Under the pieces are notes generated by a model. That model did not search any database. It was not told the DNA's origin and worked only from the letters and a program-made list of their open reading frames with translations. A program made the translations under genes and the position numbers. Positions 1 to 5,547 of a DNA stretch of 5,547 nt are shown here, piece after piece; the first letter of the stretch is position 1; each line of letters opens with the position of its first letter. Source of the DNA: Bacteroidota bacterium (GTDB lineage Bacteria; Bacteroidota; Bacteroidia; UKL13-3); contig CANFSD010000125.1 in the NCBI GenBank assembly GCA_947449515.1, positions 1 through 5,547 of the forward strand, in the 5' to 3' direction.

Positions 1-351
1 ACCCTTTGGGAATTTATGGCTAAAACAGGCAAGAGCCTTGACGATTTGATACAAGAAGTTTATGATGTGGTAGGTAGTTTTGCAATGGGCAGAATAGATT
101 TACATATCACAGAGGAAATTAAACAAAACGTTTTGGCCAATTGCAAAGCTGGAAAATACAACAGCTTTGGGTCGTACAAAATAGAAAATACAGAGGATTT
201 AGATGGCTTTAAATTTCATTTAGGCAATGGCGAGTGGGTAATGATTAGAGCAAGTGGCACAGAGCCTGTATTGCGCATTTACAGCGAAAGCAATACCGAT
301 GAAAATGCCTTTAAAATATTGGAAGCTACCAAGGCAACATTGTTGTCGTAG
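1..351 (+). CDS. Alpha-D-phosphohexomutase (phosphoglucomutase/phosphomannomutase family), C-terminal part
   Basis: The reading frame is open from base 1 (it begins TLWEF) to the TAG at 349-351, so this is the last 116 codons of a gene whose start lies outside the window; the ATG at 16 is internal. Enzymes of this family move a phosphate between C1 and C6 of a hexose or hexosamine through a phosphoserine in the cytoplasm, feeding sugar-nucleotide synthesis. The visible part is the end of domain 3 and domain 4. The diagnostic motif is RASGTEPVLRIYSES near the end, the domain 4 loop that binds the substrate phosphate. The catalytic serine and metal-binding loops are not in the window. The segment KTGKSLDDLI followed by GRIDLHI and the GEWVMIRASGTEP context reads more like the general PGM/PMM clade than like GlmM, whose loop is often RKSGTEP or RPSNTEP, but substrate cannot be settled from this fragment. 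It is followed by a hairpin terminator. Confidence 0.9.
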   Translation, partial: TLWEFMAKTGKSLDDLIQEVYDVVGSFAMGRIDLHITEEIKQNVLANCKAGKYNSFGSYKIENTEDLDGFKFHLGNGEWVMIRASGTEPVLRIYSESNTDENAFKILEATKATLLS

Positions 352-368
352 TATGCATTAAATTTTTT

Positions 369-403
369 AAAAGGGGCTTGTGTCAAACACAGGTCCCTTT
401 TTT
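369..403 (+). terminator. Intrinsic terminator between convergent genes
   Basis: Bases 369-383 pair with 387-401 over 15 bp, with two G-T wobbles and a CAA loop at 384-386. The base of the stem is A-rich on the left and T-rich on the right, and a run of six T follows at 398-403. This is a textbook rho-independent terminator for the phosphohexomutase gene ending at 351. Read on the other strand it also forms a hairpin, but its U run is only four bases and lies within the stem, so it should work less well for the leftward gene. The last T bases overlap the TAA stop codon (402-404) of that leftward gene. Confidence 0.85.
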
Positions 404-1475
404 ATTGGATAAGGGCAATCTTACCCTTGTCGCCAGCCATTACCATTAGTTTACCTTTCTTGGCTCTTCTTACCACATTAAAGGAAAGATTGGTCATAGG
501 CGTATTGCCACTAGGCATGGTAATGGTAAGCTCTGTACTGTTTTTATCTGCCCCTTTTGTGCCACAACTGATAAAGTGTTCTGCATCTTCCAAAAATGTC
601 ACACAAGAGCGGTAATTGGTATAAAAGGGTTTTGGATTCATTAATGCCAAGCCATCTTTGGTGTATGTGTAGGTATAAATACCTTGTTTGGTTTGAGTTG
701 TATCATGCGCGTAATTGCCACCAACAATCAGGATGTTTTTGTCTGTATAATCAAAAGAGAATGCCCCTGCACTGGAAATTCCTTGAGGCAAAAATTTCAA
801 ATCGAAAAATTGGTATTTTTTGCCAATTTGAAGCCAGTGAAAAGTAGGTTTTGAACCGCCGGTTACAAAAGCTATACTAAAGTTTGGCATACAACGCATG
901 CAGGTGCCAGAGGCTGCAAACATTGATTCTCCGGGAGCTGCAAAAGGACAAGTATTGCTGTCTAATTGTTTCCAAGTATTACCACCATCGCTGGTTCTGT
1001 AAAATACAAAACGGTCGTTGATAGGGTCTCCAATTACTATGCCGTTTTGTGAGTCCCAAAAATCCATGGCATCCAAAAATATTTCCTTGCGCCTGTCGTC
1101 AAAAACTTTTCTCCAATGCTCACCTCCATCAAAGGTTTTTAAAATATAGGCTGGGGAGCCACTGCTCATCATGATGGCTGTGTTTGCATCAAATGCTTCA
1201 ATGTCTCTGAAATCAGAATTTTCAAAACCAGGAATTCTTTTTAATTGAAAACTTTTTCCTCCATCCACACTTTTGGCAAAACAACCTTTGCTGCCACTTA
1301 CCCAAATTACTTTGTCGTTTACCACAGACAATCCCCTGAATGAAATGCTCGAAAGCCTAATATCAGCAGCATGTTCAATTCTTGAACTGTCAATAAGTGA
1401 AACTTGATTTTGTGCGTTTGCACTTTGGTTAAGAAGGACAATGGTGCTTAAAAACAGAAAAAGAATCTTTTGCAT
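402..1475 (-). CDS. Secreted YCF48/BNR-repeat beta-propeller protein
   Basis: The product has 357 residues. Residues 1-21 form a signal peptide: charged start, hydrophobic stretch (ILFLFLSTIVLL) and an ANA cleavage site before Q22, so it is probably exported to the periplasm or beyond; there is no lipobox cysteine. The body carries repeated BNR/Asp-box-like units: SVDGGKSF (about 69-76), TFDGGEHW (114-121) and TSDGGNTW (161-168), each followed by a beta-strand pattern, and a final GDKGKIALIQ strand. This is the pattern of YCF48-type seven-bladed propellers. In plants and cyanobacteria YCF48 helps assemble photosystem II; bacterial relatives in non-photosynthetic Bacteroidetes have no established role and are often labelled 'oxidoreductase' without proof. 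Six cysteines lie in the mature part (65, 176, 192, 195, 291, 304), including a CMRC pair at 192-195. The start is supported by the signal peptide. The gene is convergent with the phosphohexomutase and divergent from the thioesterase, so it is probably a single-gene unit. Exact function unknown. Confidence 0.88.
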   Translation of the reverse strand: MQKILFLFLSTIVLLNQSANAQNQVSLIDSSRIEHAADIRLSSISFRGLSVVNDKVIWVSGSKGCFAKSVDGGKSFQLKRIPGFENSDFRDIEAFDANTAIMMSSGSPAYILKTFDGGEHWRKVFDDRRKEIFLDAMDFWDSQNGIVIGDPINDRFVFYRTSDGGNTWKQLDSNTCPFAAPGESMFAASGTCMRCMPNFSIAFVTGGSKPTFHWLQIGKKYQFFDLKFLPQGISSAGAFSFDYTDKNILIVGGNYAHDTTQTKQGIYTYTYTKDGLALMNPKPFYTNYRSCVTFLEDAEHFISCGTKGADKNSTELTITMPSGNTPMTNLSFNVVRRAKKGKLMVMAGDKGKIALIQ

Positions 1476-1483
1476 AGGTTCGC

Positions 1484-1491
1484 CAAAAATA
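1484..1491 (-). promoter_or_regulatory. Possible -7 element for the propeller gene
   Basis: On the minus strand these bases read TATTTTTG, an exact match to the Bacteroidetes -7 consensus TAnnTTTG. It ends 8 bases before the ATG at 1475, which would leave a leader of only a few bases, and I see no TTTG -33 element at the usual distance. In AT-rich DNA this match can arise by chance, so it is a weak call. Confidence 0.25.
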
Positions 1492-1505
1492 GGTAATATT
1501 TACCT
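1491..1505. repeat. Small perfect dyad in the divergent intergenic region
   Basis: AGGTAA (1491-1496) and TTACCT (1500-1505) are perfect inverted repeats around a TAT spacer. With one T-T mismatch the symmetry extends three further A-T pairs on each side. The dyad lies between the two divergent start codons and touches the candidate -7 box of the propeller gene, so it is placed where an operator would be. Six-base arms are common by chance; binding by a regulator is inference only. Confidence 0.35.
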
Positions 1506-1513
1506 TTTTACTA

Positions 1514-1521
1514 TTACTTTG
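1514..1521 (+). promoter_or_regulatory. Possible -7 element for the thioesterase gene
   Basis: TTACTTTG matches the Bacteroidetes -7 consensus TAnnTTTG at five of its six fixed positions (the second base is T rather than A). It leaves 23 bases before the ATG at 1545, a plausible leader length. No clear -33 TTTG is seen; the dyad at 1491-1505 occupies that area. Weak call. Confidence 0.2.
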
Positions 1522-1544
1522 AGGTGTCAAATATTTTTTGAACA

Positions 1545-1964
1545 ATGGCACGAATCAAACTTCAATTACCAGAAACATTTGTTTTTTCAACCAGTATTCC
1601 TGTGAGGGTTTCAGATATTAATTATGGAAACCACATGGCAAACCATGTTTACCTAGAAATGATGCAAGAAGCACGCATGCGCTATTTGGCACAGTTTGGA
1701 TTTTCTGAAAAAGAGTTTGCCGGAATCAGTCTCATTATGGGCGATACTGCCATAGTATACAAGCAAGAAACCTTTTATGGTGATGTGCTACAAATTGAAG
1801 TTACAGCAGCAGATTTTGGCGAACGTAGTTTTGATTTATTGTATAGATTTACCAAGCAAGATGGTAGCTTGGTATGTGAAGCCAAAACAGGCATGGTATG
1901 TTTTGATTATGTAAATAGAAAAACCATGGCAGTGCCTGATGCCTTTAAAAACATAGCCAATTAA
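1545..1964 (+). CDS. Hotdog-fold acyl thioesterase (4HBT/YbgC-like)
   Basis: The product has 139 residues, the usual length of a single-domain hotdog thioesterase. Such enzymes hydrolyse acyl-CoA or acyl-ACP thioesters in the cytoplasm. The 4HBT signature is at residues 21-44: RVSDINYGNHMANHVY leading into the long central helix with EAR at 42-44, followed by the antiparallel strands (GDTAIVYKQETFYGDVLQIE and later SFDLLYRF and TGMVCFDYVNRK). Aligned by eye to E. coli YbgC, its catalytic Asp18 falls on Asn26 here, while His30 matches the position of the active-site His of plant Fat-type acyl-ACP thioesterases; this makes the mechanism and substrate uncertain. No Shine-Dalgarno is present; the ATG follows an AT-rich leader, as is usual in Bacteroidetes. 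It heads the rightward gene set and is divergent from the propeller gene. Family confident, substrate unknown. Confidence 0.85.
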   Translation: MARIKLQLPETFVFSTSIPVRVSDINYGNHMANHVYLEMMQEARMRYLAQFGFSEKEFAGISLIMGDTAIVYKQETFYGDVLQIEVTAADFGERSFDLLYRFTKQDGSLVCEAKTGMVCFDYVNRKTMAVPDAFKNIAN

Positions 1965-2020
1965 GCAGCCTTTTCCCCATTTAAAATTTATGCTTTTAAA
2001 GCGCTAACTTGCAAGCATAT

Positions 2021-2028
2021 TAAGTTTG
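2021..2028 (+). promoter_or_regulatory. TAnnTTTG box just before the RNase R start
   Basis: TAAGTTTG is an exact match to the Bacteroidetes -7 consensus but ends only two bases before the ATG at 2031. A start site 4-7 bases downstream would fall at or inside the start codon, giving a leaderless or truncated message. No -33 TTTG is at the expected distance. It is either a chance match in the 66-bp AT-rich gap (1965-2030) or a leaderless promoter. The gap also holds only weak AT-rich dyads and no terminator. Confidence 0.2.
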
Positions 2029-2030
2029 AT

Positions 2031-4259
2031 ATGGCCAAGAAGTTGAATGATAAATTGAAAAAGCAAGTGCAGCGTGTTTTTGCCGAAGCCGGTAGAAAAA
2101 TTCTTAATTACAAACAAGTTGCACGTAGGCTAGATATAGATAGCACCGAAGGAAAAAATGAGGTGCTGCTTGCCATGAAGCAATTGGCAAGCGAAAAAAT
2201 AATTGAAGAAATTGACGCTGGTCGTTATGTTACCTTGTTTATTCATCAGTTTGTTACGGGTACGGTTGATATGACCCAACAAGGTACCGCTTACGTTAAA
2301 CGTGATGATGGTGAAGAAGATGTTTTTATAGCCTCAGAATTTAGAAACACCGCCCTCAATGGCGATAAGGTAAAAGTTTCTCTCTTTGCACACCACATGA
2401 ATGGGCGTCAAAGTGGCGAAATAGTTGAAGTGTTGTCACGCAGTAAATCGCAATTTGTGGGTGTGGTGCAAGTGCATTTTAATTATGCTTTCTTAAAACC
2501 AGACGACAAGAAAATGCCGATCTCTATTTTTATCCCTAAAGATAAAATTGGAGAAGCCAAACAAGGAGATAAAGCCATTGCTAAAATTACTTCTTGGACT
2601 GCCGATGAGGAAAATCCTTTTGGTGAAATTATAGAGGTATTGGGTCGACCAGGAAACCATGAAACGGAGATGAATTCGATAGTAGTGGAATATGGTTTTG
2701 CCACGCGTTTTCCAGAAGAAGTTGAAAAAGAAGCGGAGAAAATTCCTGAGAAAATTAGCAAAGAGGAAATTGCCAAACGCCGCGATTTTAGAAAGACCCT
2801 CACCTTTACCATTGACCCGGAAGATGCCAAAGATTTTGACGATGCACTTTCTTTTCAAGTATTGGATAATGGCAACTACGAAATAGGTATTCACATTGCA
2901 GATGTGAGTCATTATATTCCAGAAAACAGCAAATTGGATGTGGAAGCGCTTAAGCGTGCCACCTCTGTTTATTTGGTTGATAGAACCATTCCAATGTTGC
3001 CAGAAAAATTGAGTAATGGACTTTGTTCGCTCAGGCCCAATGAAGATAAATTAACTTTTTCGGTGGTGGTACAAATCAACCAAAAGGCAGAAGTTACAGA
3101 TACTTGGTTCGGAAAAACCATCATTCATTCGCAAAGAAGATTTACCTACGAAGAGGCACAAGAACGATTGGAAACCAAAACAGGTGATTTGGCCTCGGAG
3201 TTAAATATTATGAACGATTTGGCGAAAATCTTAAAAGAAAAAAGGTTTAAAAAAGGCGCCATTAGTTTTGAAACTGAAGAGGTGAAGTTTCGTTTGGATG
3301 CCGACAATAAACCAATTGATTTGTATGTGAAAATTAGAAAAGATGCACATAAATTAATTGAGGAATTTATGTTATTGGCAAATAGAAAAGTAGCAGAATA
3401 TGGCAATGGATTAGGTAAAGGAGATCATAAGAAAACCTTTGTTTACCGTATCCACGAAGAACCTAACGAGAATAAAATTCGTATGTTCAATATTTTTGCG
3501 GCTAGGTTCGGACATAAAATTGAAACGCAAAGCCAAAAAAGTATTGCGCAATCTTTCAATCAATTATTGGAAGATGTAGAAGGTAAACCAGAACAAAATT
3601 TAATTCAAAGTCAGGCCATACGTACCATGAGCAAAGCCTACTATGGTTGCAAAAAATCTATGCACTATGGTTTGGCATTTGATCATTATACGCATTTTAC
3701 TTCTCCCATTCGCAGGTACCCCGATTTAATGGTGCACCGTTTATTGTTTAATTACCTTCAAAATGGTGTCAATGCAAATGAAGCACACTATGAAGATATG
3801 AGTAAACAATCTTCGCAAATGGAGGTAAAAGCGGCCGAGGCAGAGCGTGCTTCTGTGAGGTTTAAACAAGTTGAATACATCAGCGGATTTATTGGCGATG
3901 AATTTGAAGGCATTATTTCGGGCGTTACAGAATGGGGTATTTACGTAGAGATATCTATGTACAAATGCGAAGGAATGTTGCGTCTCAATAATATGGGCGA
4001 CGATTTCTACGATTACGACGAAAACAACCAATGGATTATTGGACGCAGAAATAGAAAAAAATACCAATTGGGTGATTTGATGAAAGTGCGCGTTGTGGCA
4101 GCAGATATTTTTAAACGTCAAATTGATTTGCAATTGGTAGATGGCGGCAGCACTTGGGATGGCAGGAAATCAAAAGGTGGTAGTAGGAGTGAAGGCAGAG
4201 GTGGCAGCAAAGGGCAACGCGATAAAAAATCAAAAAGCTCTAAACACAAACGCAGGTAA
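2031..4259 (+). CDS. rnr: Ribonuclease R (3'-5' exoribonuclease, RNB family)
   Basis: The product has 742 residues, normal for bacterial RNase R (E. coli about 813). It degrades structured RNA processively from the 3' end, acting in mRNA decay and in rRNA and tmRNA quality control in the cytoplasm. Domains in order: an N-terminal winged-helix-like region (about 5-68); two cold-shock OB domains (about 74-120 and 142-190; see GTAYVKRDDGEEDVFI and the FIPKDKIGEAKQGD segment); the catalytic RNB domain (about 250-575); an S1 domain (about 622-703, FEGIISGVTEWGIYVEI); and a Lys/Arg-rich tail. The RNB active site is intact: TIDPEDAKDFDDALS at 260-274 gives Asp262, Asp268, Asp270 and Asp271, matching E. 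coli D272, D278, D280 and D281. The RNA-clamping motif HFTSPIRRYPDLMVHR is at 555-570. In the last 32 residues 14 are Lys or Arg, typical of RNase R tails that bind structured RNA and ribosomes. The start matches a typical family N-terminus. No RNase II-like truncation or frameshift is seen. Confidence 0.97.
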   Translation: MAKKLNDKLKKQVQRVFAEAGRKILNYKQVARRLDIDSTEGKNEVLLAMKQLASEKIIEEIDAGRYVTLFIHQFVTGTVDMTQQGTAYVKRDDGEEDVFIASEFRNTALNGDKVKVSLFAHHMNGRQSGEIVEVLSRSKSQFVGVVQVHFNYAFLKPDDKKMPISIFIPKDKIGEAKQGDKAIAKITSWTADEENPFGEIIEVLGRPGNHETEMNSIVVEYGFATRFPEEVEKEAEKIPEKISKEEIAKRRDFRKTLTFTIDPEDAKDFDDALSFQVLDNGNYEIGIHIADVSHYIPENSKLDVEALKRATSVYLVDRTIPMLPEKLSNGLCSLRPNEDKLTFSVVVQINQKAEVTDTWFGKTIIHSQRRFTYEEAQERLETKTGDLASELNIMNDLAKILKEKRFKKGAISFETEEVKFRLDADNKPIDLYVKIRKDAHKLIEEFMLLANRKVAEYGNGLGKGDHKKTFVYRIHEEPNENKIRMFNIFAARFGHKIETQSQKSIAQSFNQLLEDVEGKPEQNLIQSQAIRTMSKAYYGCKKSMHYGLAFDHYTHFTSPIRRYPDLMVHRLLFNYLQNGVNANEAHYEDMSKQSSQMEVKAAEAERASVRFKQVEYISGFIGDEFEGIISGVTEWGIYVEISMYKCEGMLRLNNMGDDFYDYDENNQWIIGRRNRKKYQLGDLMKVRVVAADIFKRQIDLQLVDGGSTWDGRKSKGGSRSEGRGGSKGQRDKKSKSSKHKRR

Positions 4260-4303
4260 ATTGTAAAAAACTTAAACCAATTCTCAAGCACAACCCATAC
4301 TAA

Positions 4304-5278
4304 ATGCCAATAGTAAGTTCAGAATTCTTAGGAAATAAATTTACCCGGAATGCACATTTAGAAACAGCACTACCGGGTCTGTTTAGGAGATTAAGTATAC
4401 CCTATCAACGTGAACGTCTTCCATTAAACGATGGCGATTTTATTGATTTGGATTGGCATAAATTGGGTTCTAAAAAATTGTTGGTATTGTTGCATGGGCT
4501 CGAAGGATCCTCGCAATCTCAATACATCAAAGGCTTTGTTAAAAAATTTAGTGCCAATCAATTTGATTGTTGTGCCGTAAACTTTAGAAGTTGTAGTGGT
4601 GAAATGAATCATTTATTGAGGAGCTACCACAGTGGGGTTAGTGCAGATGTAAATGAAGTAATTCAATACGTAAAAAAACAACATTGCTATTCAGAAATTT
4701 ACCTCTCTGGATTTAGTTTGGGTGGCAATGTTTTACTTAAATATTTGGGCGAAAATCAATTTGAAATTCCTTCCGAAGTTAAAGCAGCAGCAGCTTTTTC
4801 TGTGCCAATTGATTTGGCAAGCAGTTCAAAAAAATTAGCCAGTAAAAGCAATTATTTGTACATGCAAATGTTTTTGAGTGGTTTAAATAAAAAACTCATT
4901 CAAAAAGATAAAATGTTTCCAGGTCTTTTAAATTTAAACGGCTTGAACCAAATACGAACTTTTGGTGAATGGGACAGTCGTTTTACAGCCCCCTTGCATG
5001 GATTTAAAGATGCGGCCGATTATTACCAAAAAGTAAGTAGCAAACAGTTTCTAAAAAACATTCAGGTTCCAACCTTGCTCTTAAATGCGCTAAACGATCC
5101 TTTTCTCTCTCCCGAATGTTTTCCTGAAGAAAAAGATTTGAGTGGGCAACTTACCTTCGAAAGGGTTAATTATGGCGGCCATTGCGGATTTTCCTATGCC
5201 TTGCCAAATGGAACTTATTACAGTGAACAAAGAGCGCTTCATTTTTTTTTAAACAATAAAGCAATTATGTATGTTTGA
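4304..5278 (+). CDS. YheT-like alpha/beta hydrolase (COG0429 type)
   Basis: The product has 324 residues, the usual size for the YheT/ABHD1-3 group of alpha/beta hydrolases. Family marks in order: RNAHLETALPGLFRR (15-29), the equivalent of the HLQT-LPxLxR signature; the oxyanion segment LLHGLEGSS (62-70); VNFRSCSGE (92-100), matching the family's NxRGCSGE; and the nucleophile elbow SGFSLGGN (135-142) with Ser138. Asp265 (NALNDPFL) and His293 (GGHCGF) complete the catalytic triad. No signal peptide or membrane segment is seen, so it is probably cytoplasmic. Substrates in this family are poorly defined; esters of lipids are suspected from eukaryotic members. It begins 44 bp after the RNase R stop, with no terminator between, and ends 6 bp before the polyprenyl synthase. 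A run of nine T at 5242-5250, near the 3' end, could slip; either change of one base would cut or alter only the last nine or so residues. Confidence 0.92.
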   Translation: MPIVSSEFLGNKFTRNAHLETALPGLFRRLSIPYQRERLPLNDGDFIDLDWHKLGSKKLLVLLHGLEGSSQSQYIKGFVKKFSANQFDCCAVNFRSCSGEMNHLLRSYHSGVSADVNEVIQYVKKQHCYSEIYLSGFSLGGNVLLKYLGENQFEIPSEVKAAAAFSVPIDLASSSKKLASKSNYLYMQMFLSGLNKKLIQKDKMFPGLLNLNGLNQIRTFGEWDSRFTAPLHGFKDAADYYQKVSSKQFLKNIQVPTLLLNALNDPFLSPECFPEEKDLSGQLTFERVNYGGHCGFSYALPNGTYYSEQRALHFFLNNKAIMYV

Positions 5279-5295
5279 AGTCTTATGCATACATA
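5266..5295 (+). promoter_or_regulatory. Inverted repeat around the hydrolase stop and synthase start
   Basis: TATGTATG (5266-5273) and CATACATA (5288-5295) are perfect 8-bp inverted repeats; an added T-G wobble (5274 with 5287) is possible in RNA. The loop holds the TGA stop of the hydrolase (5276-5278) and the ATG of the polyprenyl synthase (5285-5287). In the message this would be a hairpin that hides the downstream start until ribosomes finishing the hydrolase open it. This is a structural reading only; an 8-bp repeat can occur by chance in a window this size. Confidence 0.35.
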
Positions 5296-5547
5296 CCCAG
5301 AACTGCTCAAATTAGTCAACCAAAAAATTGCTCAAACATCTTTCGGTTCGAACCCAAAAGAATTATACGAACCAATTGAGTACATGATGTCTTTGGGCGG
5401 AAAACGCCTTCGTCCGGTTTTAACCTTAATGGCTTGCGACCTATTTGGTGAAGAGGTAAGCAAGGCTTTGGATGCAGCTTTGGCAGTGGAAGTGTTTCAT
5501 AATTTTACTTTGGTGCACGATGATATTATGGACAATGCACCTCTGCG
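5285..5547 (+). CDS. Polyprenyl (isoprenyl) diphosphate synthase, N-terminal part
   Basis: 87 codons are visible before the window ends, about a quarter of a usual 320-residue trans-isoprenyl diphosphate synthase. These enzymes add isopentenyl diphosphate units to an allylic diphosphate in the cytoplasm. Two hallmarks are present: GGKRLRP at residues 38-44, which binds the IPP diphosphate, and the first aspartate-rich motif DDIMD at 79-83, within FHNFTLVHDDIMDNAPLR, which chelates magnesium and the allylic diphosphate. Phe74, five residues before the motif, is bulky; in this family an aromatic residue there generally limits chain length, so a short product (FPP or GGPP) is more likely than a long quinone side chain. 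That is inference, and the FARM lacks the two-residue insertion typical of bacterial FPP synthases. The ATG at 5285 is the first possible start: the upstream in-frame codon set is closed by the hydrolase TGA, nine bases before. The 6-bp gap indicates cotranscription with the hydrolase. Confidence 0.93.
   Translation, partial: MHTYPELLKLVNQKIAQTSFGSNPKELYEPIEYMMSLGGKRLRPVLTLMACDLFGEEVSKALDAALAVEVFHNFTLVHDDIMDNAPL

Noticed and set aside
16..351. The ATG at 16 as a start of a small independent gene
   Set aside because: The frame is open to base 1 and the upstream residues fit the phosphohexomutase chain, so the gene is simply cut by the window edge.
427..847. Two plus-strand frames inside the propeller gene
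   Set aside because: The minus-strand frame has a signal peptide and BNR repeats; these frames have no motif and are shadows.
1980..2018. AT-rich inverted repeats (TTTAAAA with TTTTAAA, ATGCTT with AAGCAT) between the thioesterase and RNase R genes
   Set aside because: Arms of 6-7 bases, mostly A and T, with no following T run; not convincing as a terminator or operator.
2483..2912. Two overlapping open frames on the minus strand within the RNase R gene
   Set aside because: They lie wholly inside the intact, well-conserved RNase R frame, show no recognisable domain, and have compositions (Phe/Ile/Asn/Ser-rich) expected of antisense frames in AT-rich genes.
3741..4133. A 130-residue minus-strand frame within the S1-domain part of RNase R
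   Set aside because: Antisense shadow of a confident coding region, with no domain and no start context.
4141..4259. Gly/Ser/Lys/Arg-rich low-complexity end of RNase R, considered as a possible fusion or degenerate repeat
   Set aside because: Basic low-complexity tails are normal for RNase R, and the reading frame is continuous with the S1 domain.
1..5547. A hidden defence, mobile or CRISPR-type system
   Set aside because: No direct repeats with spacers, transposase motifs, terminal repeats, tRNA-like ends or toxin-antitoxin-sized pairs are seen; nearly all bases are explained by conserved core genes.

Overview
The window looks like ordinary chromosomal housekeeping DNA from a member of the Bacteroidetes (Bacteroidota), probably a free-living or environmental lineage. 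The reasons are AT-rich composition, no Shine-Dalgarno sequence ahead of any start codon, several TAnnTTTG-like hexamer/octamer signals of the type this phylum uses at -7, and gene content (a YCF48-like BNR propeller protein with a secretion signal, RNase R with a basic tail, a YheT-type hydrolase, a short-chain-type polyprenyl synthase). The assignment is an inference from these traits, not from a database match.

Layout from left to right: the 3' end of an alpha-D-phosphohexomutase gene (1-351, +) converges on a secreted YCF48/BNR-repeat protein (402-1475, -). A strong 15-bp hairpin terminator fills the 50-bp gap between them. A 69-bp divergent intergenic region with a small perfect dyad (1491-1505) separates the propeller gene from a rightward set of genes: a hotdog-fold thioesterase (1545-1964), RNase R (2031-4259), a YheT-like alpha/beta hydrolase (4304-5278) and the start of a polyprenyl synthase (5285-end, cut by the window).

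The four rightward genes are spaced by 66, 44 and 6 bp with no recognisable terminator between them, so they may be transcribed together. The tightest link is hydrolase to polyprenyl synthase: the stop codon and the next start codon lie in the loop of an 8-bp inverted repeat and share the same reading frame, which suggests translational coupling. Functionally the set mixes RNA turnover (RNase R), acyl-thioester or ester hydrolysis (thioesterase, hydrolase) and isoprenoid chain synthesis; no single pathway joins them all.

I found no mobile element, CRISPR array, tRNA, rRNA, toxin-antitoxin pair or defence system. I see no clear candidate for a new biological system; the points worth a second look are modest and are listed as findings. 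There is no stretch over 300 bases without a gene.
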